A stretch of DNA of 64,000 nt from Hexactinellida sp. DTS-2022 (GCA_028753945.1 JAPNXP010000002.1:3162001-3226000); one strand, 5' to 3'. Shown: positions 22,785 to 35,080, counted from the first letter of the stretch. The notes: generated by a model from the letters alone, not told the origin. Numbers and translations are program-made.

Positions 22785-23678
22785 TTAAGGAGTCACAAAG
22801 TTAAATATGGCCAGTTTCTATAGAACGTCTCCACAAAGTTAATCTGAACACTCCAATTTTTATATCAGCATGACTGGAAGCACATAAAAAGTCATCAAAA
22901 AATTTCTAGAAGATTCTGAAGTATTTTCTTGGCAGGATAGATCAAAACGTCGTAAATTCAATACCTGCAGGGCCAGCAGGGGGCAGAAAATGGACCATTA
23001 GCTATAAGTACTTCAAATTCAATCGTATTGCTTAGCAAATTTGGATTTAGACCTATTAGAATGACTCTAAACAGTTGGGATTATAAAATTCATATTTCTG
23101 TAAATTTTAATTTCTTTGACCATATATGGTCATATGGATGCGCCACTTTTGATGACGGAGCAATTAATTATCTCACGAATGAGAAGTCGTTGCGACTAGC
23201 TCTAACCATGTAACGATGTCAATTAATCAATACAAATTCACTGGGCAACAAATTGGGACTACATACCATGTAGTTACATTCTATGATTTTGCTTACCATA
23301 TATGGATGTGTCATGTGGCACAATTTGATGACGTAAGCAATAATTCTATCTTTGTTAGAGCTTAGTTCTAACTTCCGGACACTAACAGCGTTAGATTTTA
23401 GACTGCTATACCAGGATTATGATTATATAACTAAGGTTTTTTGACCCGTTATGAATGACCGGTGCCACGTGGTTTAGTGTCTTTTTGTCCGAATTTCAGA
23501 CAGATTTTGGGACGTTTAGTACTATCCTGACAAGAATATACTTCAGGATCTTCTAGAAATGTTTCTGAAGACTTTTTCTGTGCTTCCAGTCATGCTGATA
23601 TAAAAATTGGAGTGTTCTGATTAACTTTGCAGAGACGTTCTATAGAAACTGGCCATAATTTACTTCCTGACTCCTTAA
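22785..23678. mobile_element. TTAA element family D (894 bp), nested in A
   Basis: Ends TTAAGGAGTCA... and ...TGACTCCTTAA flank long arms (over 100 bp each, containing GGCCAGTTTCTATAGAACGT and its complement). The interior has the same core as element B: CCATATATGG near 23121, GATGACGGAGCAA near 23152, GCGACTAGCTCTAACC near 23192, CCATATATGG near 23297, GATGACGTAAGCAA near 23328 and TTAGAGCTTAGTTCTAA near 23355. The TTAA of the A tip was the target. Confidence 0.92.
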
Positions 23679-24222
23679 ATTACCCCACGTGAATGAAAGT
23701 TCTTGTATTAATCTGTAATTGTGAGAAATATATACCTATACGATACAAAGCAACAAACCAAAAAGAAAATGTCCCTATCTATTATACTTTTTATTTTTTG
23801 TCGGTTTCAAAATTTGGCTAATACATCTCTCCCATAGGGCGATTTCTAAAAGTGGTGGTCGATATTATGCGGTATTTGGGAATGCGGCAATCAATGTTTG
23901 TTATCAGAATCAATATTTTAAGATTATAAGCGTACGTAGTTGGTAGTCCCTTTACATTTTTGAATTATGTCTATGAATTTAGTTTTCCAAACATTTTATC
24001 AAATATCTCATAAAAACATGACCTTTTTAATCATTTTAGAGTTTAAAGGTCGCAATTTTTTTAATTTATGTCAAATCAAAATTCTAAACCGGCCACCAAC
24101 CGCCCATAACGATGACCTATGTGATATATCGCACAGAATATATATTTTGCTAATAATGATCTTGCAAACCACACACTTATCAGGTTGAGTCTGAAGAACA
24201 TCCCTATGGGACTTTTGTATTA

Positions 24223-24722
24223 CAGTGGAACCTCTATAAGTGGGGGAGCTGGGACGGGGAAAATTTCAATTGCCCCCCATTCCACGGTTATAAAATTCAA
24301 TTGGAAAAACATTATATATGCTATATTATACAAAATATTCATATAACACACACATTAATGCACGGAATAGTTCTTATTTGTATGTTATGACAATTTAGTT
24401 AACTGCTGATCTACACTAGGTGATTTATTCTAAAAACATCAGAGTAGATCAATCGAAAATATTTTTTCTGTAGAACTTTTGAGTCGATTTATTTGAAATA
24501 TTGTATAATTTTATAAGAATCATTTTAGGATTTGTCCATTCCCCCCATTTATGGAGGTTGTTTTGTATGGAGATAAAAACTCCTTGAAATTTATGGTCCC
24601 CCATTTCCCACTTCCCCGCTTATAGAGGTTCATTTGTATGGATATAAACGAATATGGTAAAAAAATTCCCCACTTATGGAGGTTCCCCATTTATAGAGAC
24701 CCCCCTTATAGAGGTTGCACTG
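24223..24722. mobile_element. Pogo-type 500-bp MITE, copy 2
   Basis: CAGTGGAACCTCTATAAG to CTTATAGAGGTTGCACTG is flanked by duplicated TA (24221-24222 and 24723-24724). Other A copies show the unoccupied site as GTATTACCATAAA. It is nearly identical to the copy at 15936-16435, so both moved recently. Confidence 0.95.
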
Positions 24723-25010
24723 TACCATAAATGTGCACGCCCCATAAAATCGAATTTATATTAGATAATTAGATTTCGTTTTCAGTTTCTATATAGCTAT
24801 AATGTCTTATATCATATATGTGAAAATCAAACATCTAACTTCAAAAAGAAATTTATGTTATTTTTTGTAAGAATCTGCCAAATTTAAGCGCTGATCCAGC
24901 ATTATTTATTCAATAGATATACTAGTGTATATGACATACCTCTAATACTCTCAAGTTTATGCATATTCAATGAATTATTAGTCTTCAAAGTGAAACCTAT
25001 TCAATGACTC

Positions 25011-25490
25011 ATGGTTATTTTGCATTTTTTTGATTCATATTCTTATAACAATTCATCAAATGTTTTGAAACGTTGTTTAGAGCTATGTCTTATCTACAAG
25101 TATATACTGAATAATGCTAAATCCAGAAAACATGGAATACTTAAGGGAGAGGCTTTCCTATTATTTGATTCTGGATTTGGAAACGAGCGAAGAATTATTA
25201 TTTTTGCCAGTCGCAAATTTTTATCCATTCTAAGTGAATGTCGTCATTGGTATTGCGATGGAACATTCAAAGTTGTACCAGACTTATTCTTTCAACTATA
25301 TACAATCCATGCTGAGAAGAAAGGAATGGTCACACTTTGCGTCGATGCTTTACTATTAAATAAACAAGAGTCACCGTATGATATTGTTCTTCAAAAATTA
25401 TTGGAAATAGAACCTGCCTTAAGGTTGCTTCGGTCGAAATTTGTATTAGCGATACGAGAGAATTCTTTATATTGTCATATTCTAATCTAG
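25011..25490 (+). pseudogene. MULE transposase, N-terminal/catalytic fragment
   Basis: A 159-residue open frame holds KGEAFLLFDSGFGNERRIII followed by HWYCDGTFKVVPDLFFQLY, the segment with the first catalytic Asp (W-x-DGTFK) of MULE transposases. YTIHAEKKGMVTLCVDALLL follows. It ends EPALRLLRSKFVL before the second Asp region. It appears to come from the same kind of MULE as the relic at 15565-16800, which preserves the complementary later part. The fragment stops shortly before element H. Starts upstream of GILKGEAF are not reliable. Confidence 0.85.
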
Positions 25491-25541
25491 TAAATATCCA
25501 TAATATTAGAAGTTGCGAATTCATATTTCCTCGATTATAGC

Positions 25542-27308
25542 TTAACGCTAGTGCACTCGATTTTTTTTTTTTGGTGTCGGAATATAAATTTTGTATCGAA
25601 TTTTTTCAAATCATAATCTACGGACTGAGGATGGATCATATGTAACCCCCTGAGAAATTTTTGTCACTTTCTGATACTTATTCTTTGTGTTATAAGCATT
25701 CTAAGGCAGCGGCCTACGAATTTCCCCGGATTTCAGAATTAAATGTGGCGATAAAATTCTTCACTGTCATATATTGAGTCCCAAAATCGAGAAATTCGGA
25801 CTCTACAGGTCAAAATATTTAGGTTTACGTCAAAAAATTTAGGAATATGTCAAAGATTAGGAAATTAGGGGCATAAAAGTAGATGAAGGCTATGGCAGTA
25901 CCTGGTGATCATATATTACTGTGGGACATTGGACTACAGAATAATTCTGTTATTCTTGATATTAATGTGTAAGCTTCTTATCTATATGTAGCATTTGGTT
26001 TCAACACTTTTCCACTAATATATCATGAGTTATGACCAATTTATGACTATGGTTTTGTCGTTTTTGTCATATTTTCACACCTCAAGGCCCTCAAATATAC
26101 AATAGTGTATTATATAACTTCAGATTTGTTGATACAAAGATGGAAATAGCATTTTCGCACAAAATGAGACGTTTTATGGCCCGATCCAATTAATATTCGT
26201 TAGGTTATAGACTTTTGAACATCAGAAGGGGGCAAAAAATCTCACATTTCACACCTGTTGATATTTCAGAAACCCTTTGAGATAAAATGATTATAGCCAT
26301 CAGAAAATACTGTAAATACCTGACTTTATATACGTTTATAATACATTTTGGGACCCTAGGTGTCTAAAAAATTTCACATGACCATATATGGTAATTTGAT
26401 GTGACCAATTTTGATGACGAAGCAAATTTTCTAACTCTTGATCTGTAGACAGCAGACACTAGCTCTAAAATTCTAATCACATCATTATACAAATTCTTAC
26501 TCATTGGATAACCTTTTGGGAATATATGTTGATTCGAATGATGTATTTTGATTTCAAATGCCCATATATGGTGGTGGCAGAGTGGCAATATCAAATATGT
26601 GACAAAAAATCCAACTTCTGAACCAAATGAGATAGAGCTTAGCTCTAAATTATTAAAAATGATCTAATTCCATTTCAAATGACATTATCTATTTTATGCA
26701 GCTTTGGAACTCCTATAAGTCTTACTTTCACATTCGGGACTCAGCCACTTCGACACAAAAAAATACAGGAGAATGTGAAAAGTGGCTCAGGGATAAAATT
26801 TTTCATTCAAAAACTAGCTAATTAATTTGTTAAAAAATTTAATAGAGTGTTGAGAACAAGTAAAAGGAACTTTATGTAGTTTTGATTTTTGATTGACTGT
26901 TTTTTGACAAATTTGGGACGCTTTTGTCACCTAATAAATCAAAAAACCACTGAATTCTCGTCGTTTTCTGATTATATTGCCATAAAACTATTTTTCAAAA
27001 TGTAAGAGCTAAAAATGAACACTCCGTTTCTCAAGGAGATCATTTAGGTTGTTTTAAGGTGCAATTCGGTATAATCCAAAATCGTTATGACACCTAGAAA
27101 AATTGTTTTCGTATAAAAGATTGGATTATAGGATAATTTTAGATTTTCAAAAAAAAAATTCATAGAAGTATCGTTGGAGGAAATTTGAAATTGCTAATAT
27201 GCTCGACATGTACACTCAGAATTATTTAGGGAATTACAGCTTAATTGCGTTTTTAATCTTGGCTCTATAATACACGCTTTCCATCAAAATCGAGTGCACT
27301 AGCGTTAA
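25542..27308. mobile_element. TTAA element family H, copy 2 (complete, 1767 bp)
   Basis: TTAACGCTAGTGCACTCGAT at the left is mirrored by ATCGAGTGCACTAGCGTTAA at the right, about 23 bp of perfect inverted repeat including TTAA. The interior has the shared core: ATACATTTTGGGACCCTA near 26339, CCATATATGG near 26381, GATGACGAAGCAAA near 26412, ACTAGCTCTAAA near 26458, CCATATATGG near 26562 and AGAGCTTAGCTCTAAA near 26633. No protein is encoded. It lies 52 bp after the MULE fragment. Confidence 0.93.
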
Positions 27309-27665
27309 TCAAATTTCTATACTATACTGATCCATACTAGCCAATTATCGACAATTCACTATCTAAAATTATGATTTTGGATAATAACCTCAATTATGTA
27401 ATGTTCCTTGCTCTATTTAGCGAACTCTGTCCGGTTTAGAATTTTTGTTTGGAATTCAAATTTAATAAATTTTATTTTCAGTAATTTTAGAAGAAAATTA
27501 TAGATTTTTTTGTACTAAAAAATATTTGCTCAATAAAAATAAATAAAATTTGAGATTCTGTTCCGGACAGACATCAGTTTTGGTACTTATACGCCTTTTT
27601 GACAATGTATATCCGTTTCAAAAATTTCTCGTTTTCTTGCACCGTTAATAATGAAAAAGTTTCTT
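27309..27665. other. AT-rich spacer between H and T
   Basis: No coding or repeat signal was recognised. Confidence 0.4.
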
Positions 27666-29235
27666 TTAAGGCCAAACTATACTGCAAATGGGAAAATGAG
27701 TTTAATTCGTTTTCCTGTTTGTTTCACACTGGTAAATAATCTGGCAAATTTTTTTTGAATTCTGAGTAGATTTGAAGTCAGTAGGGCTCTGTGACCCAGG
27801 AATTCCCTGTTATATAGCCAATTTCGGACGAAAATTTAAATTACGGCCCCACAATGCTCGTCAGATAAATTGAGAATCGATTGTTTTTGGATAGTACCCT
27901 GTAAAGTATACCTACATTTCAAATTTCAGGTGAATCTGACCCATAGTTTTGCTGTAGCGACCTTTATAAGATCCTGGAATGTGATCGACATCATGGAGGG
28001 TGACTTTTTCAAATGGGTTAAAAAGTTTGTAGGCTCGCACTGCCATAATTTACTATCAATTTCGTTGTTATTCATCCAATAGTATCTTTGCATATATACT
28101 TAGGATCTAAACCAAAATTTTCAACATTCTAATCGAAAAAATCTGATTTATAGTCATTTAAAGTCAGATTTGGATTGTCAATGTGCCAAGTCAGACTTCA
28201 AAGGGCTGGAACTCTGAAAGTTCGCATTGTAGAGTTTAGATCAAGGGTCATTCCCAAATTGAATATATATTCATTAGTTTACACTTGGTTTCAAACAATT
28301 AGGATAAAAACTGTGAACGCTCAAGCAATTAAAACATTCTGACCTTTCAACTCATTGGGTGGTCCTTTCACTTTTCTATTTTGAATCTCAGTAACCCGTA
28401 GACCAATAAATAAAATTTTGAGTGCAAAATGATCCCAATACCCGGTTTACTATCCCTCAATAATACATTTTGAGACCCTAACGCGCACAATTTTTCCAAA
28501 TGACCATATATGGGCATAAAGTGTGCCCATTTTTGATGATTTTCAAATATTTTTCTCGAAAACTATAAACTCTAGAGCTTAGCACTAACTTTGTATTCAC
28601 ATCTATGTACTATTACCAACTCATATGAAAAACGGATGAAAGCATTTGCAAAATAGTTATAAACATATAAATTCACTTGATTTGAGTCAAAATAGTGGTG
28701 TATGTAAAAACCTACCATTATAACTTTTGGTCTAGATTCCACAAATTTGGTTCAATATGTTCGAAACCAAGTTTGAATGAATGAATACATATGTTCCATT
28801 ATAGAAATACGTTTTTTAACACTTCCGAGAAAAACTTTCAGAGTAACAGCCCATTGAAGTCAGTCTTTGACTGCCAAACATCGAAATGTTATAGGTTGGC
28901 CGTAGAAATCTGACTTCAAAGTGCTGTAACTCTGAAAGTTTTTTTCGGAAGTGTTAAAAAACGTATTTCTATAAAGGAACATATGTATTCATTCATTTAA
29001 ACTTGGTTTCAAGCATATTGAACCAAATCTGTGAAATCTAGACCAAAAGTTATGATCGTCCATTTGAAAACTGAGCTTTTGATGATGATGCATACATTCC
29101 TAAGCTCTAAAAAGGTCGCAACTTCGAAAGTATGAGTCAGAAACAGCTGAAATTTTAAATGCTGGTTTATTTTATAGGGTACTATCGAAAAAGATCATAA
29201 TCTCAATATCATTCTTGAGTATAGTTTGGCCTTAA
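27666..29235. mobile_element. TTAA element family T (1570 bp)
   Basis: TTAAGGCCAAACTATACT at the left and AGTATAGTTTGGCCTTAA at the right are perfect inverted repeats. The interior contains a 345-bp imperfect palindrome (28708-29053, with CAAATTTGGTTCAATATG at its left and the complement at its right). It also carries one shared core: ACATTTTGAGACCCTAACG near 28466, CCATATATGG near 28505 and AGAGCTTAGCACTAAC near 28577. It shares its right TTAA with A copy 5. Confidence 0.9.
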
Positions 29236-29959
29236 GGTTAAATTACCCCACGGGAATGAAATCTCTTGTATTAATCTGTAATTGTTAGAAATAGATCAAG
29301 GTACGATACAAAGCAATAAACAAAAAAGAAAATGTCTCAATATATTATACTTTTTATTTTTTGTCGGTTTCAATATTTGGCTAATACAAATCTCCCATAG
29401 GGCGATTTCAAAAAGTGGTGGTCGATATTATAGTGTAATTTGGCAATGCGGCCATCAATGTTTGTTATCAGAATCATTATTGAAAGATTATAAGCGTACG
29501 GAGTTGGTAGTCGGTTTACATTTTTGAATTATGACTCTGAAATTATTTTTCAAACATTTTATCAAATATCTCATAAAAAACATGACCTTTTTAATGATTT
29601 CTTTAGTTCAAAAGGTCGCAACTTTTTTTATTTAGGTCAAATCAAAATTCTAAACCAGTCACCTACAGCATATAACGATGATCTATGTGATATATCGCAC
29701 ATAATATGTCTTTAGCTAATAATGATCTTGAGATCGACACACTTATCAGGTGGAGTCTGAAGAAATCCCCCTATGGGACTTTTGTATTACCATAAAACTG
29801 CACGCCCCATAAAATCGAATTTATTCAAAATAATTCGATTTCGTTTTCAGTTTCGATATAGCTATAATGTCTTCTATTATATATGTGAAAATTAAACATC
29901 TTACTTCAAAACGAAATTTATGTGTTTTTTTACATGAATCTGCCGTAATTTAACCTTAA
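29232..29959 (-). mobile_element. TTAA element family A, copy 5 (complete, 728 bp)
   Basis: A full copy in reverse orientation with both tips and TTAA at each end. It is nearly identical to copy 6 (47973-48700) and to the arms of the palindrome at 54933-56256, marking a recently active subfamily. Confidence 0.95.
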
Positions 29960-30090
29960 GTGTCTTTGAAATTTTTTATTTGTTTTCTATAATAATCAGA
30001 ATGATCAAATGCAAAACAATTTTGGCTGAAATTTTTACTGTGCCGACTATACTACAGTATAGTGGGCCAGTATTGGAATCACTGCCTTTA

Positions 30091-31000
30091 TAGTTAGGGA
30101 ATTTTACCTCAAATTATAGGTAAACCTTGAAAAAATTGTTACCAAACAATTTCTACACTAGAGTCTTCTTCTGGACCCAAATAAACATAGGAAAAAAGTT
30201 GCAAGCCCAAACCCGTGAGGAAAATTTTTTACACGGGTTGCGGTTTCTGATTTTCCATAGTAAATCGCCGACATTTCCGAAGCTAACTTTCTCAAATCAG
30301 CTCCAATCAACTTATTATCACCATATTGGTACTCTGCGTTGAATTTCCAGCAATTTGATATATCACATGTCCATATTTGGAAGAATTTTTCCATAGCTGC
30401 GCTGGAATGTCTTAGGAATGTGTAAAAATTCCATTATCAAATTGTGTTCCCACTTAATCAAGTGACCCCTCATTCGACTCCATTCAGCTACCACACTCTA
30501 AAATGTGATTTTAAAAATTTATTCGAGATTTACAGTTAATCTCGAAAATCTCGAATAATTTTATAAAATCACGTTTTAGAGTGTCGGTATGTGTATAATT
30601 TTACCCAGGTAGCTGAATGGAGTCGAATGAGGGGTCACTTGATTAAGTGGGAACACAATTTGATAATGGGATTTTTACACATTCCTAAGACATTCCAGCG
30701 TTGCTATGGAAATTTTTTTCCAAATATGGACATGTGATATATCAAATTGCTGGTAATTTAACGCAGAGTACCAATATGGTGATAATAATTTGATTGGTGC
30801 TGATTTGAGAAAATTAGCTCCAGAAATGTCGGAGATTTACTATGGAAAATCAGAAACCGCAACCCGTGTAAAAATTTTTCCTCACGGGTTTGGGCTTGCA
30901 ACTTTTTTTCTATGTTTATTTGGGTCCAGAAGAAGACTCTAGTGTAGAAATTGTTTGGTAACAATTTTTTTCAAGGTTTTGAGTTAAAATTCCCTAACTA
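30091..31000. mobile_element. Foldback element K (910 bp palindrome), copy 1
   Basis: From TAGTTAGGGAATTTTA to TAAAATTCCCTAACTA the whole element is one long imperfect palindrome centred near 30545, with arms of about 450 bp. Characteristic segments are CAATTTCTACACTAGAGTC and AAGTGACCCCTCATTCGACT. Partial relatives lie at 39465-39665 and 54450-54640. Tips are next to TA/TTA. The superfamily is not assigned. Confidence 0.9.
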
Positions 31001-32084
31001 TTATTATTTTTATTTTTTTGAATTTTATTTTTATCCGTAGACGGTGCCCTGGCCAGAGCTTTATAGTTGATGCGCTTAAACTTGGCATGTAGGTGCGATG
31101 CGACCGTCTAATTTGCACCTGGGGATACGATTTTTGATCAAGATATTTTTGACACATCTTTAGCACCTTTCAAATTTTGTCTAGTCCATAACTCAAAAAT
31201 TGTTTTACTAAACCCCCAAATTTCACATTTGGATTCGCCATAAAATTTTGCGTCTGATGGGAGAAGTAATTTTCCAATAAAGGGGGTTGATTTCTTCCAT
31301 AAATGGGGGTTGAAATTTCTTTGTTTACTCACACTTCAATTTCAGTAAAGTGTTAAATCTAATTCTATTGTTTCAACTTGTAATAATAACATTGATTTAA
31401 CTTGTTAAATCCTACTCTAGTGATTCAACTTGGGATAATTATATTGATTTAACTTATAAATTCCAGCTTGCTTCTATTTAATTCTAGTATTACTATACAA
31501 TTGATATAATAAAATAATATAATATAAGGAATTTGTTGACTCAACTCAACCAACCATGGATAACATTGCTAAAATAAATAACTAATAATATAACTTATTA
31601 TCAATACATAATGAATGAATGGCATTAAACTCAAGATGGTTTATGATAGAAACTAAATTCAAATTTTTCTACCGTTCCTTGTGACTCCGACCAATTAACA
31701 AATGGTTCTTCACACCTTGGGAGTTGATGACTTAGCGGAAAAAATCCAGAATTGTAGGCTGCGCAGACAGCATGTTATTTTGGAGGCACTATCAATAAAC
31801 AACCAACAAAATATAGTGCCACCAACGGAACAAGCGCCAGCACAGGCTGCAATTTTGGATTTTTTTTTAAATAATTATTAATTTTTTTAATTTTTTATAA
31901 TTTTTTTCCAAAAAGTGACTTAAAAGGTGAAATTCTTTGAATTTTTTCGGATTCGTTTTCCTGACATATTTTCGGACTTTATGTATTGTATATTGGATAT
32001 TGAATTTTTCTTCCTTTTAACAATGAATTAGCCTCGAAATTCACTAAGAGTCGCCCTTAAATACATCGCAACAAACAGAAGAAT
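31001..32084. other. AT-rich, no recognised gene
   Basis: Short frames only. A weak internal repetition of TTGATTTAACTTGTTAAAT-like sequence occurs near 31370-31460. A run of T/A near 31858-31910 is low complexity. Confidence 0.4.
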
Positions 32085-33075
32085 ACTATTAGGTTTGTCA
32101 CCAGTATATAAAGAATATTATTAGGTTTGCAAACCGCATAAACAATATAAAAATATTTGTTTTAACGCAAAAAAGAGAATAATATTTCATGTTTGTCACC
32201 TGTATATAAAGAATAATAATAATAGGTTTGCAAACCGAATAAACAATATATAATTATTGGGTTTAGCAATCGCATAAACAGAATAATAATATTACGTTTG
32301 CAACCAGTATACTATAAAGAATAATATTTTTAGGATTGTCACCAGTATATAAAGAATAATATTTTAGTTTGCAACCCGTGTAAGCAATATAAAATTATTT
32401 GGTTTAGACATCGCAACCAACTGAAGAATATTTTCATGATTGTTACCAGTAAATAAAGAATAATAATATCAGGTTTGCAAACTGCATAAACATTATACAA
32501 TTATTTGTTTTTAGTAATCGCATAAACAAAATAATAGTTTTTATGTTTGTCACCAGTTTATAAAGAATAATATTATTAGGTTTGCAGAACGCATAAATAT
32601 TATAAAGATATTGGGTTTTGAATAGCATAGACAGAATAATAATATTCGGTTTGTCAACGGTATGTAAAGAATAAACTATTAGGTTTGCAAACCGTATAAT
32701 CAAAATATATTTATTTGGTTTAGCAATCGCATAAACAGAAAAATATTTTAGGATTGTCACCAGTATAAAGAATAATATTTTTTGATTGCAACCCGTGTCA
32801 GCAATATAAAATTACGTATTTGGTTAAGACATCGCAACAAACAGAAGAATATTATTAGGTGTGTAACCCGTATATAAAGAATAATATTATTAGGTTTGCA
32901 AACCACATGAATAATATATAATTATTGGGTTTATCATTCGCATAAACAGAATAATATTATTACGTTTGCAATCAGTATATAAAGAATAATATTTTTAGGA
33001 TTGTCACCAGTATATAAATAATAATATTTTAGTTTGCAACCCGTGTAAGAAATATAAAATTATTTGGTTTAATTA
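32085..33075 (+). repeat. Degenerate satellite array, block 1
   Basis: Roughly 105-bp higher units alternate three boxes: AGGTTTGCAAACCGCATAAA, GGTTTAGCAATCGCATAAAC and GTCACCAGTATATAAAGAAT. These are separated by AATAATATTA-rich spacers. GTTTGCAAAC is a perfect 10-bp palindrome. The array continues in the same orientation at 35825-36640 after a foreign insert. Confidence 0.85.
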
Positions 33076-33769
33076 AAATAATATTTTGTTTATGCGGTTT
33101 GCAATTCTAAAAAATATTTATTTAGATTCTTTCTACTAATAACCATAATTAGAATTGTAACATTCTTGGTTTGTTCAGCTCTATTACTTGTCATAATTAC
33201 TGCTAATATTTACGATTCGAATAGTTTTTTCTGTTTTTTGGATTGCCTTTATCAATTTCTATCAATAAATAATATTGCACTTTTTTATCTTCTAAAAGTG
33301 CTCCTTCCTACGTTGATGCAATTATTTTACATTTTGAAGCCTTTGTTCTTTTCTTTCAAATATTCCCCTCGTGACCGCATTTCACATTGTAGGCAATACT
33401 TCCTTTGAAAAGTAATACTCCATCCTTGTGTGTTCTCACAAATATACACTTTCAGTTCATTTTCCTTATAATCGGAATGTTTTCGTCGAAACTTCTCCGC
33501 CATTGACGTCAAACTTGAATTGTTAGATATTCAGTTCCTGTTTCGGTCATTCTGCGATTAGTAGACAATATTCTGAGTTCAACTTGTATAAATTCAACAT
33601 ATCTACATAACGAAAACACATTATTATCTGGAATTCTTTTTAAATTATTATTATTATTTTATATTATTTTCATTTTGAAAAATTAAATATATAAAGAAAT
33701 TTATGAGGTGAGTAATTCATTTAATTTTGTACCCTTCCAAAAATGCCTTTTTATCTTTCTTTTTTAGTT
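33076..33769. other. AT-rich spacer, no recognised gene
   Basis: Short frames (33166-33408, 33327-33512) have no known motif and low-complexity composition. Confidence 0.4.
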
Positions 33770-34437
33770 GCTGTCCATGCCCTCTTTGGAGGCGACGCCC
33801 CCCGGAGCGGCCCCCGGAGCCCCCACCCACCCATCGGGAATCCCCGGAACCCCAAATAACACTCTCTCAAACTCTCTCTCAATCTGTCTCTCAATCTGTC
33901 TCTCTCTCTCTCTCTTCCTCTCCCTCTCCTCCTATCCCCTTCCACGGTCCACCAAACAACAACATCGCCTCTCCCGAGCCTACTAGCCTTGCTGTAAGCC
34001 TGTAACCCCTCAACTAAGTAGCTCCAGTCTCAACACAGAACAGTTATCAGCAATAAGCCTCGCCAGCCAGCAATTTGCTTCTCAAGTGCTGGATAAATTG
34101 GCTCAATTGGGTTCTCAGTTGGATGATGTTAAAAGTGAGGTCTCTATCGTCAAAGCCAACCTGGTGGAAATGCGCGCACAACATCAGGATACAGTTCAAG
34201 TACTTGAAGCAAAGTTCGCACGTTTGCAGTTGAAACAGCAAGCCGATTTTCCAGATAGGAATTCGAGTTTGACCTCTGCTATGTCTCTTCCAGTGATGTC
34301 ACACGTTGTTAATCCTTCTCCGATTGCACCTGTCACTACTATGGAGCATCCAGAGATCACATTAGCCCCAGTGGAACGGACACATGGCTACAACCTGCGG
34401 AATAGGGACCAGTTAAACCCGCCTAAACGGTTCCCGT
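33770..34437 (+). pseudogene. Gag-like coiled-coil ORF, plus-strand copy
   Basis: Proline-rich and Ser/Leu-repeat sequence (coding for the CT-rich tract at 33870-33935) leads into NIASPEPTSLA. An 8-bp insertion breaks the frame near 34000. The clean 117-residue frame (34086-34439) is a coiled coil with LDKLAQLGSQLDDVKSEVS and TVQVLEAKFARLQLKQQAD. It ends HGYNLRNRDQLNPPKRFP. YNLRNR-type basic ends are common in retrotransposon proteins. An inverted second copy lies at 35081-35560, and a retroviral-type integrase occurs 2.4 kb away, so a retroelement gag-like or polyprotein segment is the best guess. No zinc knuckle is visible. Confidence 0.6.
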
Positions 34438-34535
34438 GAGTTGATTTATTATTGTGTGTATATCTTTGTATATTACAGTACATAACGGATATAATGAAGA
34501 TGGTGGGGACGGGTATTTTTGGCCAAATTAACACT

Positions 34536-34872
34536 ACCCACCCATTATAACACTATATCCATTATAACACTATCCATTATAACACTATCCATTATAACAC
34601 TATCCATTAAAACACTATCCATTATAACACTATCCATTATAACACTATATCGATTATAACACTATATCCATTATAACACTATATCGATTATAACACACTC
34701 CATTATAACACTATTCATTATAACACTATATCGATTTTAACACTATCCATTATAACCCAATCGATTATAACACTATCCATTATAACACTATCCATTATAA
34801 CACCATTGATTATAACACTATCCATTATAACACTATCGATTATAACACTATCGATTATAACACTATCCATAT
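34536..34872 (+). repeat. Minisatellite of ATTATAACACTATCC
   Basis: About 20 copies of a 15-17-bp unit vary among CTATCCATTATAACA, CTATATCGATTATAACA and similar. It lies between the inverted gag-like copies. Confidence 0.95.
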
Positions 34873-34873
34873 A

Positions 34874-35029
34874 CAGTGCAGCCTCGATTATCCGGACACT
34901 CTAAGTTGATCCTAACTGTTATGTAATTAGCTACAGAAATAAATTTTCGGAGGGGCAATTAGTCGAACTGTAATTTATGTTGACTCATTTGAGTGGTCCC
35001 AAGAAGTCCAGATAATCGAAGTTGCACTG
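34874..35029. mobile_element. Pogo/Tigger-type MITE, 156 bp
   Basis: CAGTGCAGCCTCGATTATCC and GATAATCGAAGTTGCACTG form the tips, with TA on both sides. The CTCGATTATCCGGA motif is typical of Tigger-like pogo elements. It interrupts the minisatellite: CCATTATAACACTAT resumes after it. Confidence 0.9.
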
Positions 35030-35080
35030 TATATCCATTATAACACTATTTCCAATATGTATTGTACTAGAGTCTAGACG

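Larger units (their letters stand above)
22779..24887 (-). mobile_element. TTAA element family A, copy 4, with two nested insertions
   Basis: The first six bases (TTAAGG) of the reversed A copy are at 22779-22784. Element D is inserted at the second TTAA of the A tip. A then continues at 23679 with ATTACCCCACGTGAATG and is interrupted again at 24223-24722 by a pogo MITE in a TA. It resumes ACCATAAATGTGCACGCCCC and ends near 24887 with a worn tip. Confidence 0.92.

Noticed and set aside
32085..33075. CRISPR-like array
   Set aside because: Units are degenerate, spacers are themselves repeated, and the context is eukaryotic. It is a satellite.
33166..33408. Hydrophobic 80-residue frame
   Set aside because: Low-complexity Leu/Phe composition from T-rich DNA and no supporting context.
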